64,000 nt of DNA from JABCPE02 sp963518845 (GTDB taxonomy: Bacteria > Bacteroidota > Bacteroidia > Flavobacteriales > Weeksellaceae), in assembly GCA_963518845.1 (NCBI GenBank), contig CAUQKV010000006.1, positions 15,290 through 79,289 of the forward strand, given 5' to 3'. The notes beneath the pieces were generated by a model. That model did not search any database, was not told the origin of the DNA, and saw only the letters and a list, made by a program, of their open reading frames with translations. The position numbers and the translations under genes are program-made. Shown one piece after another: positions 25,431-34,309 of this stretch. How positions within the stretch are numbered: the stretch's first letter is position 1; each line of letters starts with the position of its first letter.

Positions 25431-26423
25431 TTACTTTAAATTTTCCCAATACCAATCTACAGCTTCTTTTAGACCTTGCGCGAAGATGTGGCTCGGCTGG
25501 TAGCCTAGATTTTTTTGAGCTTTTTCTATACTCGCCAATGAGTGAGGAACATCTCCCTGTCTGTTTGGACCATGGAGAATTTCCACTTTTGCGATTTCGT
25601 TATCATAGGCAGAAAGGTATTCTTTCAGCAGTTCAGCCATTTCTTTGATGGTTGTTCTATCGCCCACGGCTGTGTTATATATTTGGTTTAGAGCCTCTTT
25701 TTTGTCAGTGATTAAGGCTAATAAATTCATCTGAACTACATTATCAATGTAAGTGAAATCCCTTGAATAAGTACCATCTCCGTTGATAGTCGGCGATTGG
25801 TGGTTGATTAGCTGGATTACGAATTTTGGAATTACCGCAGCGTAAGCGCCATTTGGGTCTTGTCTTCTTCCAAAAACATTAAAATATCTCAGTCCTATCG
25901 TATCAAAATTATAAACCCTTTTGAAAACATCAGCATAAAGCTCGTTCACATATTTCGTGATAGCATATGGAGAAAGTGGCTTTCCGATGATATCTTCTAC
26001 TTTTGGTAAGGATGTAGAGTCGCCGTAAGTAGAGGAGCTGGCAGCATAAACAAGTCTTTTTACGCCTGCATCTCTAGCCGCTACGAGCATATTTAGGAAA
26101 CCGCCCACATTCACATCATTACTCGTGATAGGGTCATTGATGGAACGAGGAACAGAGCCAAGAGCAGCCTCGTGCAGAACGAAATCTTGTCCGTCACAAG
26201 CTTTTTTACAAGTTTCTAAATCACGAATATCACCTTCAATCAAAGTGAATTTTTCATTTTTGAAAAAAGGCTCAATGTTATGTCTGTGTCCCGTAGCAAA
26301 GTTATCCAAAACTGTAACCACAGCTCCTAATTCTAGTAGTTTTTCCACTAAATTAGAACCGATGAAACCAGCGCCGCCAGTGACTAATATTTTTTTATTT
26401 TCTAGTTTTTCTTTGAAATTCAT
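25431..26423 (-). CDS. WbpP/TviC-like UDP-N-acetylglucosamine 4-epimerase
   Basis: 330 residues, extended SDR family. The NAD motif VTGGAGFIGSNLVE (about 14-27), the SSSTYGDS segment and the YxxxK pair in SPYAITKYV are present; LRYFNVFGRRQDPNGAYAAVIPKF is typical of the WbpP/TviC group that interconverts UDP-GlcNAc and UDP-GalNAc. With the TviB/WbpO-like dehydrogenase it completes a UDP-GalNAcA route. Its first 13 codons are duplicated as a relic 2.8 kb away. Confidence 0.88.
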   Translation of the reverse strand: MNFKEKLENKKILVTGGAGFIGSNLVEKLLELGAVVTVLDNFATGHRHNIEPFFKNEKFTLIEGDIRDLETCKKACDGQDFVLHEAALGSVPRSINDPITSNDVNVGGFLNMLVAARDAGVKRLVYAASSSTYGDSTSLPKVEDIIGKPLSPYAITKYVNELYADVFKRVYNFDTIGLRYFNVFGRRQDPNGAYAAVIPKFVIQLINHQSPTINGDGTYSRDFTYIDNVVQMNLLALITDKKEALNQIYNTAVGDRTTIKEMAELLKEYLSAYDNEIAKVEILHGPNRQGDVPHSLASIEKAQKNLGYQPSHIFAQGLKEAVDWYWENLK

Positions 26424-26497
26424 CTTTTAAGTTTTTTTATTATATGTAATATTTTCTTAGAATGTTACAAAGATACGATTCTTTATTGGTTAAGTTT
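26385..26497. repeat. Direct repeat copy B (functional gene junction)
   Basis: 113 bp covering the 5' end of the epimerase gene, the 16-bp spacer and the last ~18 codons of the upstream SDR gene. Matches copy A at 23565-23675 in the same orientation; the pair bounds 2.8 kb holding the epimerase, deacetylase and formyltransferase. Confidence 0.8.
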
Positions 26498-27120
26498 CTT
26501 TCTTTGAAATAATTTTCTACATCAGGAATGTTTATTTCGTAGCCAGAACCTGCCTTTATGAGAATGAGCTGAGGTTCTATATATAGTTCTTTTTCAATGA
26601 TTTCAAGAATCTCAATAATAGAATAATTGAAGGGATAAGCGATATTGACCACTTTATTAAAATTCTGATAATTGATAACTTGAAGAACTAAGTTTTTAAT
26701 ATCCTCAGTATCAATGATGTTTCGAGTTGCTTTTGTATGAACATTTATTTTTTGGTGGTTTCTGACAGAACGAACCAAATAGTTCATCAGCAGATTGGGA
26801 TTTCCTCCTTTTCCAACGGCGTTGCTTAGCCTTAATATTAAATATTTTGGGCAGTTTTCAGCGATGATTTGTTCCATTCTTAGTTTATGCAGAACATACT
26901 GGCTGTCGGCCTTTGAGGAATCATAGATGCTGCAGGTGGAAAAATAGACAAAAAGTTTGTCAGGATTTTGTGTAAAAGTTTCCCTGATTAGGTCTTCTTC
27001 TCTCTGAAATTCAGATAGTTCTGTCTCTAAGGAATTAGAAACTCCAGATGCGAAAAAAATAATATCTTCTCGGTCTACATCGTAGAATAGAGAAGCGATA
27101 AGTCCATTTCCTACAATCAT
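26440..27120 (-). CDS. Short NAD-dependent epimerase/dehydratase-like protein
   Basis: 226 residues. It begins with a shortened nucleotide-binding motif (MIVGNGLIASLF) and keeps the STCSIYDSSKADSQYVLHK segment, in which Tyr and Lys could be the SDR catalytic pair, and LRLSNAVGKGGNPN. It lacks part of the usual N-terminal Rossmann fold, so it is smaller than classical SDR sugar epimerases (about 310). Overlaps the upstream gene by 4 bp. It may reduce or epimerise a sugar nucleotide; substrate unknown. Confidence 0.75.
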   Translation of the reverse strand: MIVGNGLIASLFYDVDREDIIFFASGVSNSLETELSEFQREEDLIRETFTQNPDKLFVYFSTCSIYDSSKADSQYVLHKLRMEQIIAENCPKYLILRLSNAVGKGGNPNLLMNYLVRSVRNHQKINVHTKATRNIIDTEDIKNLVLQVINYQNFNKVVNIAYPFNYSIIEILEIIEKELYIEPQLILIKAGSGYEINIPDVENYFKERNLTNKESYLCNILRKYYI

Positions 27121-27998
27121 TTTTTGGTGTTTATTTTTTTATTGTAATTAGATTTTAATAATTCTGAAAGACTAGTTTTACTTAGAAATTCAGAAAAAGC
27201 CTGTCCTCCTTTGTCTGAGGTGTGTGCTATATCAGCAAAATAGTCTTGCTCTTTACCACCCCATTTTTGGCTAAAATTAAAATCAGAAATATCTATGAAA
27301 TCTATATTTGAGTAGTTTTTGTAATAAAATTCTAGAAACTCTTTCCTATTGTATTTTGGATAATTTTTGTCATATATATATTTGGGTAAATTCACAAAAA
27401 CCAGGTGAATATTTTGCTCTTTACATAGTTTGACTATTTTATCCAAATATTTAGTTTGATAAATGGGAATATGGGTTTCTTCTTTTGGTTTGTAATAATT
27501 TTCATCATAATTTTTTATATTCGCAGTGTATCCCCCAAAGCTTATGGTATCATTTTTTAATAAATGAAAACCTTCTTTTCCTAATCCTATCCAAGATTTT
27601 ATGTAAATGCTGGGATTAGCAAAAAATAAGTCTTTCTGTCCTTCAGCATCTACTAAAGGAAGATACCTCTCTCGCCACTCTGAACTAGCAGATTCAAATT
27701 CATTATTGATGAGATTAGAAGGTGAAAAGTTGATAAGAATGGTATCTACTTTTTGTGTTTTCATAAGTTGTTTCAACTTGAAATAGGTGAAAAGATAAGC
27801 TTCTCCTCCCTGTGAGTAGTTTTCGTATCGAGTTGCTATTTTGGGATTTATCGTAGCTTTTCCAGTTGAATCTCCTAAAAAAGGAATTCTGTTGGTCTGA
27901 GGTGTTTTGAACATAAAACAGTAAAAAACTATAGATAAAACCAAAATAATGGCAACAGCTCCTGCAAACAAAAGTAGATTATGAACGAATTTTTTCAT
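27117..27998 (-). CDS. Membrane-anchored SGNH/DltD-like protein, partner of the MBOAT acyltransferase
   Basis: 293 residues with one N-terminal membrane helix (about 7-28) and an exported domain. The block IPFLGDSTGKA resembles the nucleophile block of SGNH hydrolases and a DIAHTSDKGGQAFSEFL segment near the C-terminus supplies the Asp and His. In alginate- and Dlt-type systems such a protein works with the membrane-bound O-acyltransferase. The MBOAT gene is 3 bp upstream, so the two form a pair. I infer transfer of acetyl groups to the polysaccharide. Confidence 0.75.
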   Translation of the reverse strand: MKKFVHNLLLFAGAVAIILVLSIVFYCFMFKTPQTNRIPFLGDSTGKATINPKIATRYENYSQGGEAYLFTYFKLKQLMKTQKVDTILINFSPSNLINNEFESASSEWRERYLPLVDAEGQKDLFFANPSIYIKSWIGLGKEGFHLLKNDTISFGGYTANIKNYDENYYKPKEETHIPIYQTKYLDKIVKLCKEQNIHLVFVNLPKYIYDKNYPKYNRKEFLEFYYKNYSNIDFIDISDFNFSQKWGGKEQDYFADIAHTSDKGGQAFSEFLSKTSLSELLKSNYNKKINTKK

Positions 27999-28001
27999 CT
28001 T

Positions 28002-29453
28002 TTAAAATTGGAAATATATAAATTCAGCTTCCTTTCCATGGAACCAAATAATCAGTAAAGTTAGGAAAATATAAATCATCCAGCGGAATGGCCTTTTTAC
28101 CTTATCCTCGAATCTTAGAGGGGAAAGTCGGTCTCTCATCAGCCATTCGAAAACGAACATAATGGCGATAAAGAAAAGCAGACTCAAATCTCCTCCCATC
28201 AATTTCAAAGGATATCCGATGCCTATATGCATGGTCGTGAACATTTTCTTGATGAAAGAAAAAGCATCAGAAATACTTTCAGCACGGAAGAAAATCCAGC
28301 AAAAAGTAGCCAGACCGAATGTCAGCACCACTTGGAAAAACTCTTTTAAAGAAGGAAGTATTTTGCCTTGTGCTACGATGTCAAGATTGTTTCTATTGGT
28401 TTTCATAACGATAGAAGGCATTATGAATAAAGCATTTAGGAATCCCCAAAAAATGAAAGTCCAGTTTGCTCCATGCCAAAAACCACTCACTAGGAAAATG
28501 ATAAAGGTGTTACGAATTCGCATCCAGTTACCTCCTCTGCTTCCGCCTAGAGGGATGTAGAGATAATCTTTGAACCAAGTAGAAAGAGAAATGTGCCACC
28601 TTCTCCAAAATTCTGCAATATCCCTTGAGAAATATGGATAATTGAAATTTCTTAATAATTCGATGCCGAAAAGCCTTGCCGAACCTAATGCAATGTCGCT
28701 ATAACCAGAAAAATCACAATAAATCTGAATAGCAAATAAAAACGCCCCAAAAGCTAGTGTGGTTCCTGTATATTCGGCGTTTGCATAATCATTAAAAATT
28801 ATGTTAGTATAGTGGGCGCAGTTGTCTGCGATGACCACCTTTTTAAATAATCCCCAAAGGATTTGTCGCATCCCATCCACGGCTTTGTGGTAGTTAAACT
28901 CTCTGTTTACCTTTAATTGAGGAAGTAAATGCGTAGCTCTTTCTATAGGACCAGCCACTAAAAGAGGGAAAAAACTTACAAACAAGGCGTAGATAACAGG
29001 GTCTTTTTCAGGCTCTATTTTTCTGTTGTAAATATCTACTACATAGGACAATCCGTGGAATGTGTAAAATGAAATACCCACAGGAAGCAGTATTTCCAAA
29101 GTCCAAGGATTTACTTTAATTCCTAAACTGTTCATAAGTTCTGCAAATGAGCCTACAAAGAAATTATAATACTTGAAAAATCCTAAGAAAGAAAGATTTA
29201 TCAAAATACTAAGCCAAAACCAAAATCTTCGGGTATTTTTATCTTCGGTTTTTGCAATCTGCAGTCCTGAAAAATAATCTAAAAATGTAGAAAATAACAA
29301 TAAAAACGAAAATCTCCAGTCCCAGCAGGAATAGAAGTAATAGCTAGATACTAGAAGTAAAATGTTCTGCCACTTAAGTCGTTTGTTTAATATCCAATAA
29401 AGGGAAAAAACGATAGGTAAAAATACCGCAAAACTAATAGAGTTAAAGAGCAT
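28002..29453 (-). CDS. MBOAT family O-acyltransferase (AlgI-like)
   Basis: 483 residues, about ten or more membrane helices. The signature FWRRWHISLSTWFKDYLYIPLGG (about residues 285-307) and LVSGFWHGANWTFIFWG, with the catalytic His, are exactly those of AlgI/DltB-type enzymes. It moves an acyl group across the membrane for glycan O-acetylation together with the downstream SGNH-like protein. Typical length for the family. Confidence 0.93.
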   Translation of the reverse strand: MLFNSISFAVFLPIVFSLYWILNKRLKWQNILLLVSSYYFYSCWDWRFSFLLLFSTFLDYFSGLQIAKTEDKNTRRFWFWLSILINLSFLGFFKYYNFFVGSFAELMNSLGIKVNPWTLEILLPVGISFYTFHGLSYVVDIYNRKIEPEKDPVIYALFVSFFPLLVAGPIERATHLLPQLKVNREFNYHKAVDGMRQILWGLFKKVVIADNCAHYTNIIFNDYANAEYTGTTLAFGAFLFAIQIYCDFSGYSDIALGSARLFGIELLRNFNYPYFSRDIAEFWRRWHISLSTWFKDYLYIPLGGSRGGNWMRIRNTFIIFLVSGFWHGANWTFIFWGFLNALFIMPSIVMKTNRNNLDIVAQGKILPSLKEFFQVVLTFGLATFCWIFFRAESISDAFSFIKKMFTTMHIGIGYPLKLMGGDLSLLFFIAIMFVFEWLMRDRLSPLRFEDKVKRPFRWMIYIFLTLLIIWFHGKEAEFIYFQF

Positions 29454-29456
29454 ATT

Positions 29457-30344
29457 TTAGATTTTTATGTTATAATATTCGGCTACACTTTTATGCCCGA
29501 TATGCAAAATTATTTCATCACCGATGCCTTCTTGGTTTCCACAAACACACCACTCGGTAGGTAGGTGGTAGGGAGCATATTTTGTGTCATGAGCGGCAAG
29601 CCACATGATACGAGAGTTGCGGGAAGGGTCTTTTAGTAGGATATCACAGCAGTTTTGATAATATTTTTCTGCTAATTCATGTCCTTTCCAAAGGGTCATC
29701 GGGCTTTGATTATAAGAATGCCCACAGCCGTTGCTCATGTCTGTGATAGGCTTGGTATCGAGTGACATTTCCATATCTTTTTTGACAAGATTTCTAGGGG
29801 TAGGAGCAGCACAAGAACCAAATAATTCTGTAAGATATATCAGTCTATATATTTCTTCTGAAAAAATGAACATATCAGAATCTATCAGGCACTTGAAATC
29901 TGCTGTGGATTCCAGTAGGGATTTGTATTTATAGTAGCCCGTTACTCTATACATGTATCTCGGGTGGTCTTTATCTAAACCTTCTGGGTGAGCCACTTTT
30001 TTTAAGTTTACACCTTCTACATTTAAATCAAAATCCGAATACACTGTATATGTAGCGTTTGGAAAATATTTTTTTAGTGAAGATAATGACGGCTCCAGTC
30101 TGTCCTGATTGCTCAGTTGATTCCCGCCTGCATTTGTACGGTTTTCTCCAAATTCACAGAAACAAAACTCTATTGAGATATTTCTGAGATAATCTTTGAG
30201 CTTTTCATCTTCTATGATGAAAGGCTTTAGATTTTTATAATTTTGTTCTGGAAATGAGGATTTTATCTTGTTGGGAATAGCTTTTTTCTTTCCCAAAAGA
30301 ACAGAAACAGCCTCTTGTATTCTATGTGTCAATCTGTTAAGCAT
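29457..30344 (-). CDS. Putative glycosyltransferase-like protein
   Basis: About 295 residues from the ATG at 30344. It has a GT-A-like layout: YFPNATYTVYSDFD strand, KKVAHPEGLDKDHPRYMYR, and a DxD-type motif in CLIDSDMFIF (about residue 155). Family not recognised. The position in the polysaccharide operon, 3 bp before the MBOAT gene and overlapping the upstream acyltransferase by 8 bp, supports a role in glycan assembly. An alternative is a non-catalytic glycan-binding enzyme homologue. Confidence 0.6.
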   Translation of the reverse strand: MLNRLTHRIQEAVSVLLGKKKAIPNKIKSSFPEQNYKNLKPFIIEDEKLKDYLRNISIEFCFCEFGENRTNAGGNQLSNQDRLEPSLSSLKKYFPNATYTVYSDFDLNVEGVNLKKVAHPEGLDKDHPRYMYRVTGYYKYKSLLESTADFKCLIDSDMFIFSEEIYRLIYLTELFGSCAAPTPRNLVKKDMEMSLDTKPITDMSNGCGHSYNQSPMTLWKGHELAEKYYQNCCDILLKDPSRNSRIMWLAAHDTKYAPYHLPTEWCVCGNQEGIGDEIILHIGHKSVAEYYNIKI

Positions 30345-31380
30345 TACCAAATAATTTTTTGATTTTATTTCTTGCAGGTATTTCTATATACTTATAGGAA
30401 AAATGAGAAGCTATCATGACCACTACAAATGATAAACAAAAGAATACTGCATGACTTTTTATACCTGCCGCACTAAGGATTTTAGTTAATATTAATCCAA
30501 TAGGTATTTGTATAAGATAAAGAGCAAAACTGATTTCTCCTAAATAGATGAGGTGTTTATTGTTGAAAATCTTCGTTATCCTGCCAGTATTTAAAGTAAT
30601 TAATAATATCAATCCTCCAAATGTTATTGAATGAAAACCATTATGAATAAATAGATTTCTAGTAAGATAGATAAGAAGTATAGTTGTCAAAGTCACTATG
30701 ATTATTGGTATATCATAGTTTCCAGCTTTAAAATTGAATAATTGTATATTTTGAAATATCAATCCAAAAAGTATCCCTACAAGAAAAGAGTTGAGATGTA
30801 GAAAAGGATTGTATTTCAAAAAATATCTATCCAGAGAGTTGTGTCCTCCATAATATTCCGAAAAATAGAAGATATTCATGCCTATCTGACATATTAGCCA
30901 AAAAGATAATGTGAATATCGCGATATATTTAAACTTCCATTTTTTGATAATATAATTGAAAATAAAAGGAAATAACAGATAAAAAAACATTTCTACAGAT
31001 ATAGACCATGATGGGACATTGTAGGAAAGGCTAGTTTGCGGTATCCATGCATGGATTAAAAAGGCATTTATAAGCATTGAAGGAATATCAAATTTTACAT
31101 ATTCCAAATAGTTTATATATTTGAAAATATTAGTAGCTATAGCAAGAAGTAATGTCATTATGTGCAGTGGATATATTCTTGCAAGCCTATTTATATAATA
31201 TTCTTTTGGAGAAATATGTTCCTTTTTCCCATAAGCCAAAATCATCACAAAGCCAGACAATACATAAAAATAACTAACTCCTAAGTTAAGATGCTCACTA
31301 TTTTCTATTTCTCCAAAGTGATAAACAAATAATAAAAAAGCTGCAATAAATCTCGTAAATGTAAGTTGAGAAGTGGTCAT
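30337..31380 (-). CDS. Acyltransferase-3 family membrane protein
   Basis: 347 residues, about ten membrane helices. The start MTTSQLTFTRFIAAFLLFVYHFGE carries the family's conserved R and catalytic His, and NRLARIYPLHIMTLLLA matches the second motif. No SGNH domain, in contrast to the 610-residue acyltransferase of the same operon. First gene of the polysaccharide operon, with a promoter element at 31399-31407. Expected to acylate a surface glycan. Confidence 0.88.
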   Translation of the reverse strand: MTTSQLTFTRFIAAFLLFVYHFGEIENSEHLNLGVSYFYVLSGFVMILAYGKKEHISPKEYYINRLARIYPLHIMTLLLAIATNIFKYINYLEYVKFDIPSMLINAFLIHAWIPQTSLSYNVPSWSISVEMFFYLLFPFIFNYIIKKWKFKYIAIFTLSFWLICQIGMNIFYFSEYYGGHNSLDRYFLKYNPFLHLNSFLVGILFGLIFQNIQLFNFKAGNYDIPIIIVTLTTILLIYLTRNLFIHNGFHSITFGGLILLITLNTGRITKIFNNKHLIYLGEISFALYLIQIPIGLILTKILSAAGIKSHAVFFCLSFVVVMIASHFSYKYIEIPARNKIKKLFGNA

Positions 31381-31398
31381 TGTGTTAATTTTCGCTAT

Positions 31399-31407
31399 GC
31401 AAATTTA
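31399..31407 (-). promoter_or_regulatory. -7 promoter element of the polysaccharide operon
   Basis: Minus-strand TAAATTTGC, 19 bp upstream of the first gene. No other clear promoter or terminator is visible until 20341, so about ten genes may be transcribed together. Confidence 0.65.
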
Positions 31408-31462
31408 ACAATTCATTTAATATTGACAAAGCCCATATTTAGGCGCATAGGCTTTTAATTAT

Positions 31463-31471
31463 TATATTTGC
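31463..31471 (+). promoter_or_regulatory. -7 promoter element of the GT8 gene
   Basis: TATATTTGC matches TAnnTTTGC and lies 18 bp before the ATG at 31489, showing that the in-frame TTG at 31468 is not the start. Confidence 0.7.
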
Positions 31472-31488
31472 ACAAAAGACATAATAAT

Positions 31489-32415
31489 ATGCGTGTTTTT
31501 CCCATTGTTTTTACTTGTGATGATAAGTATTTCAAATACACAGATGTAGTAATTACTTCTATATTAAGTAATCAGAATAGAAATGTTCATTATAAAATAC
31601 ATATTCTTACAGAGTTTATAAGCGAAGAAAATAAACAAAAAGCGATATCTCAGCTTAAACCACATAAAAATTTTAGTATCACATTTCATGAACTTGGGAA
31701 TATAGATAAAAGTAGTTTTTATCTCAATTCTTACATGTCTGTGAGCACCTATTATCGTTTTTATTTATCAGAGATTTTCATGAATTATGACAGAATTCTC
31801 TATTTGGATAGTGATTTGATAGTCAATGCTGACATTTCTGCATACATTGATATGGATTTTGAGGATAAATTAGCTATTTGCAGCAGTAGTCCATTCATTA
31901 AAAATAAAATTCTTCAGAGGGATGCTCCAGATTATCCTATAAGTTATTTCACTGAAGTTCTAAAAATGCCTAATCCAGAGGAATATTTCAATGCAGGAGT
32001 GGTGCTTTACAATTTAAAGAAAATGCGGGAAATGGACATTCAGCAAAAACTTTTTGATGCGCTGAAAGAAATTCCAGAACCGAAACTGCAAGACCAAGAT
32101 ATCTTAAACTCCGTATTTTCACGAAATGGAGGAGTAAAACTGATATCAAATTTTTATAATAATACAGCCACGATAAGAATTACGCCTAATCGGTTACTTT
32201 TGGAAAGATTAAAGAAAAAAGTAGGAATTAAGGCCAATCATTGGTTCTATATTTACCATTATGTAGGAAAAGTCAAGCCATGGCAACGAGATGGTGTAGA
32301 CAGTGGGCTTTTCTTCCAATATGCATACAAATCACCATTTTTTGATGATATTATAGAAGCCAATCAATTGGATAAACAAGAATTAATCAAAAAATATAGA
32401 TTAAACTGGTTGTAG
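31489..32415 (+). CDS. Glycosyltransferase family 8 protein
   Basis: 308 residues. FPIVFTCDDKYFKYTDVVITSIL opens the GT-A domain, the DxD metal-binding motif is in RILYLDSDLIVNAD (about 100), and YFNAGVVLYNLKKMRE plus the DQDILN motif are characteristic of GT8 (LgtC/RfaI type). The C-terminal HYVGKVKPW completes the family pattern. It transfers a sugar with retention of configuration, probably to LPS or the locus polysaccharide. Transcribed divergently from the polysaccharide operon and convergent with the ABC exporter gene. Confidence 0.92.
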   Translation: MRVFPIVFTCDDKYFKYTDVVITSILSNQNRNVHYKIHILTEFISEENKQKAISQLKPHKNFSITFHELGNIDKSSFYLNSYMSVSTYYRFYLSEIFMNYDRILYLDSDLIVNADISAYIDMDFEDKLAICSSSPFIKNKILQRDAPDYPISYFTEVLKMPNPEEYFNAGVVLYNLKKMREMDIQQKLFDALKEIPEPKLQDQDILNSVFSRNGGVKLISNFYNNTATIRITPNRLLLERLKKKVGIKANHWFYIYHYVGKVKPWQRDGVDSGLFFQYAYKSPFFDDIIEANQLDKQELIKKYRLNWL

Positions 32416-32433
32416 AAAGAGGGTAGAGGTGTA

Positions 32434-34224
32434 TTACAATTCCTGTAATTCCACCATTTTTTTGAATTTTTCTGAGCTTTTTACTAAGCTGTCAAAATCA
32501 CCAGAAGCTATGATTTTACCCTTATCCAAAAGATAAATCATATCCACATTTTTTATCGTAGAAAGCCTATGGGCAATGATGATAAGGGTAGTCTGTCCTT
32601 GTAGCAGATCTATGTTGTTTTTGATGTGTCTTTCGGTTTCTGTATCCAATGCAGAAGTTGCCTCATCTAGTATGAGCAGTTCAGCATCTTTATAAAGTTC
32701 CCTTGCGATAGAAATTCTTTGTTTCTGCCCGCCAGAAATTAGGATTCCGTTATTCCCAAGCTGGGTGTTTTCTTTTTCTGGAAGTTCATTAACAAATTCA
32801 GATAAAGAAACTTTTTCAATAGTTTGTCTGAATTTTTCCTTGTTTTCTTCAGATTTTCCTTGCCAAAAAGTGATATTATTAAAGATAGAATCATTGAATA
32901 TCACAGCCTCTTGTGTGATGTAGCCGAGATGATTTCGGAAAGAATTAAGATTAGTTTTATATAGAGATTTTCCTTCAATGATTATTTCCCCATCATCAGG
33001 AGCCTGAAGCCCTGATATAATATTAGCAAGAGTCGTTTTTCCAGCTCCACTTTCTCCAACGAAGGCCACAGAAGAATTTTTCTTTATAGAAAAACTTATG
33101 TTATCAATAGCTTTTTTCCCTCTAAATGACAATGAAATATTTTTAATATTGATGTCATCAATGTGTTCAATCTTTTCTTGATAGTGAAGAGGTTCTTTAT
33201 AATGTTTAAAATCAGATAATAAAGTCTCGAAAGAGTCAATTCCGGAAGAGTTGGATAAAAATGTATTCCAAGAATTCTGCATACTCACCAAATGTCCTAA
33301 CGCTCTGTAAAACAGAAGTAAACTCAAAAGAATAGAAGAAAAAGATTCCCCTAAATAAGATGTCTGTACGATAATTACTCCCGTGATGATGACAATCGTA
33401 AAAGGCTCTCTGAGGCTTTCTCCAATGGATGAGATTTTGCCCACACCTAGATTGATTTTTTCTTGTTCGCCTATGTTATCCACTAGTTTTTTTGAAAATA
33501 ACCGATAGTGGTTTGTCGCCTTTAAATATTTGAAATTATGAAGAATTTGTATCAAAACAGCATTGAAACTATTTCCTTTACTAGAAAGCAGTGTGGCTTT
33601 TTCCTTGGTGTAGCTGTTGATGTATTTATAAAACAAATTAGACAACGAACCTCCAATCGCCACCAAAATAGCAAACTGCCAATTAGCAATAAAAGCAAGG
33701 AAAATATAAGTGGCAAGCATGATAATATGCTGTAAATAAACGAAGAAACTCATCAGTGCTCCGATTACTTTTCCCAATTCACCGACCATTGTGTTTTGGA
33801 TACGCCCAGATTCTAATTTTGTAAATCCAGAATAAGAAAGTTCATTAAGGTTTTCTATCAAGTTGAGCCTCAGTAGACTTACAGATTTTACTCTTATTTT
33901 TATAAAATAAACACTTCTCAGATAGTAGAAAACACCCTTTATCGAGAAAACGATAACCATAAATAACAAGGCATTTACAAGATTTACATTTACACCAACG
34001 AAATCAAATAAATTGACAATGAAATTTATAACATCTGAGTTTTCGTCTCCTGTATTAGTGTTTATTCCAGATGCAATGCCCAGTAATGGAATGAACATAG
34101 CAAGTCCCAAACCATCCAATAAACCCACCAATAAGTTTACCAAAATATAGCCATACATGTGCCATCCTGCAATGTTTTTGAAATAAGAAAAATATTTTAG
34201 TAAAGAGGTATTTTTGCTGTTCAT
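32434..34224 (-). CDS. ABC exporter (fused permease-ATPase, MsbA/PglK-like)
   Basis: 596 residues from the ATG at 34224. Six membrane helices in the first ~320 residues, then the nucleotide-binding domain with Walker A GESGAGKTT (about 387), the signature ISGGQKQRISIARE (about 494) and Walker B LLILDEATSALD. Half-size exporters of this type work as homodimers and flip lipids or lipid-linked glycans. Next to the polysaccharide operon and GT8, a lipid-linked oligosaccharide or lipid A flippase role is plausible; sequence alone does not decide. Confidence 0.87.
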   Translation of the reverse strand: MNSKNTSLLKYFSYFKNIAGWHMYGYILVNLLVGLLDGLGLAMFIPLLGIASGINTNTGDENSDVINFIVNLFDFVGVNVNLVNALLFMVIVFSIKGVFYYLRSVYFIKIRVKSVSLLRLNLIENLNELSYSGFTKLESGRIQNTMVGELGKVIGALMSFFVYLQHIIMLATYIFLAFIANWQFAILVAIGGSLSNLFYKYINSYTKEKATLLSSKGNSFNAVLIQILHNFKYLKATNHYRLFSKKLVDNIGEQEKINLGVGKISSIGESLREPFTIVIITGVIIVQTSYLGESFSSILLSLLLFYRALGHLVSMQNSWNTFLSNSSGIDSFETLLSDFKHYKEPLHYQEKIEHIDDINIKNISLSFRGKKAIDNISFSIKKNSSVAFVGESGAGKTTLANIISGLQAPDDGEIIIEGKSLYKTNLNSFRNHLGYITQEAVIFNDSIFNNITFWQGKSEENKEKFRQTIEKVSLSEFVNELPEKENTQLGNNGILISGGQKQRISIARELYKDAELLILDEATSALDTETERHIKNNIDLLQGQTTLIIIAHRLSTIKNVDMIYLLDKGKIIASGDFDSLVKSSEKFKKMVELQEL

Positions 34225-34300
34225 ATATTTATTTTTGCGGTGCAATAATCACAAAATTTCATGATTTTTAAAATGAAAAAATATGATTGCATTTCGCAGG

Positions 34301-34309
34301 GCAAATTTA
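34301..34309 (-). promoter_or_regulatory. -7 promoter element of the ABC exporter gene
   Basis: Minus-strand TAAATTTGC, 76 bp upstream of the ATG at 34224 and overlapping the stop of the GSCFA gene. Confidence 0.5.

Noticed and set aside
32416..32460. Terminator between the GT8 and ABC exporter genes
   Set aside because: The ATTACA/TGTAAT hairpin is short and has no T-run, so I did not annotate it.
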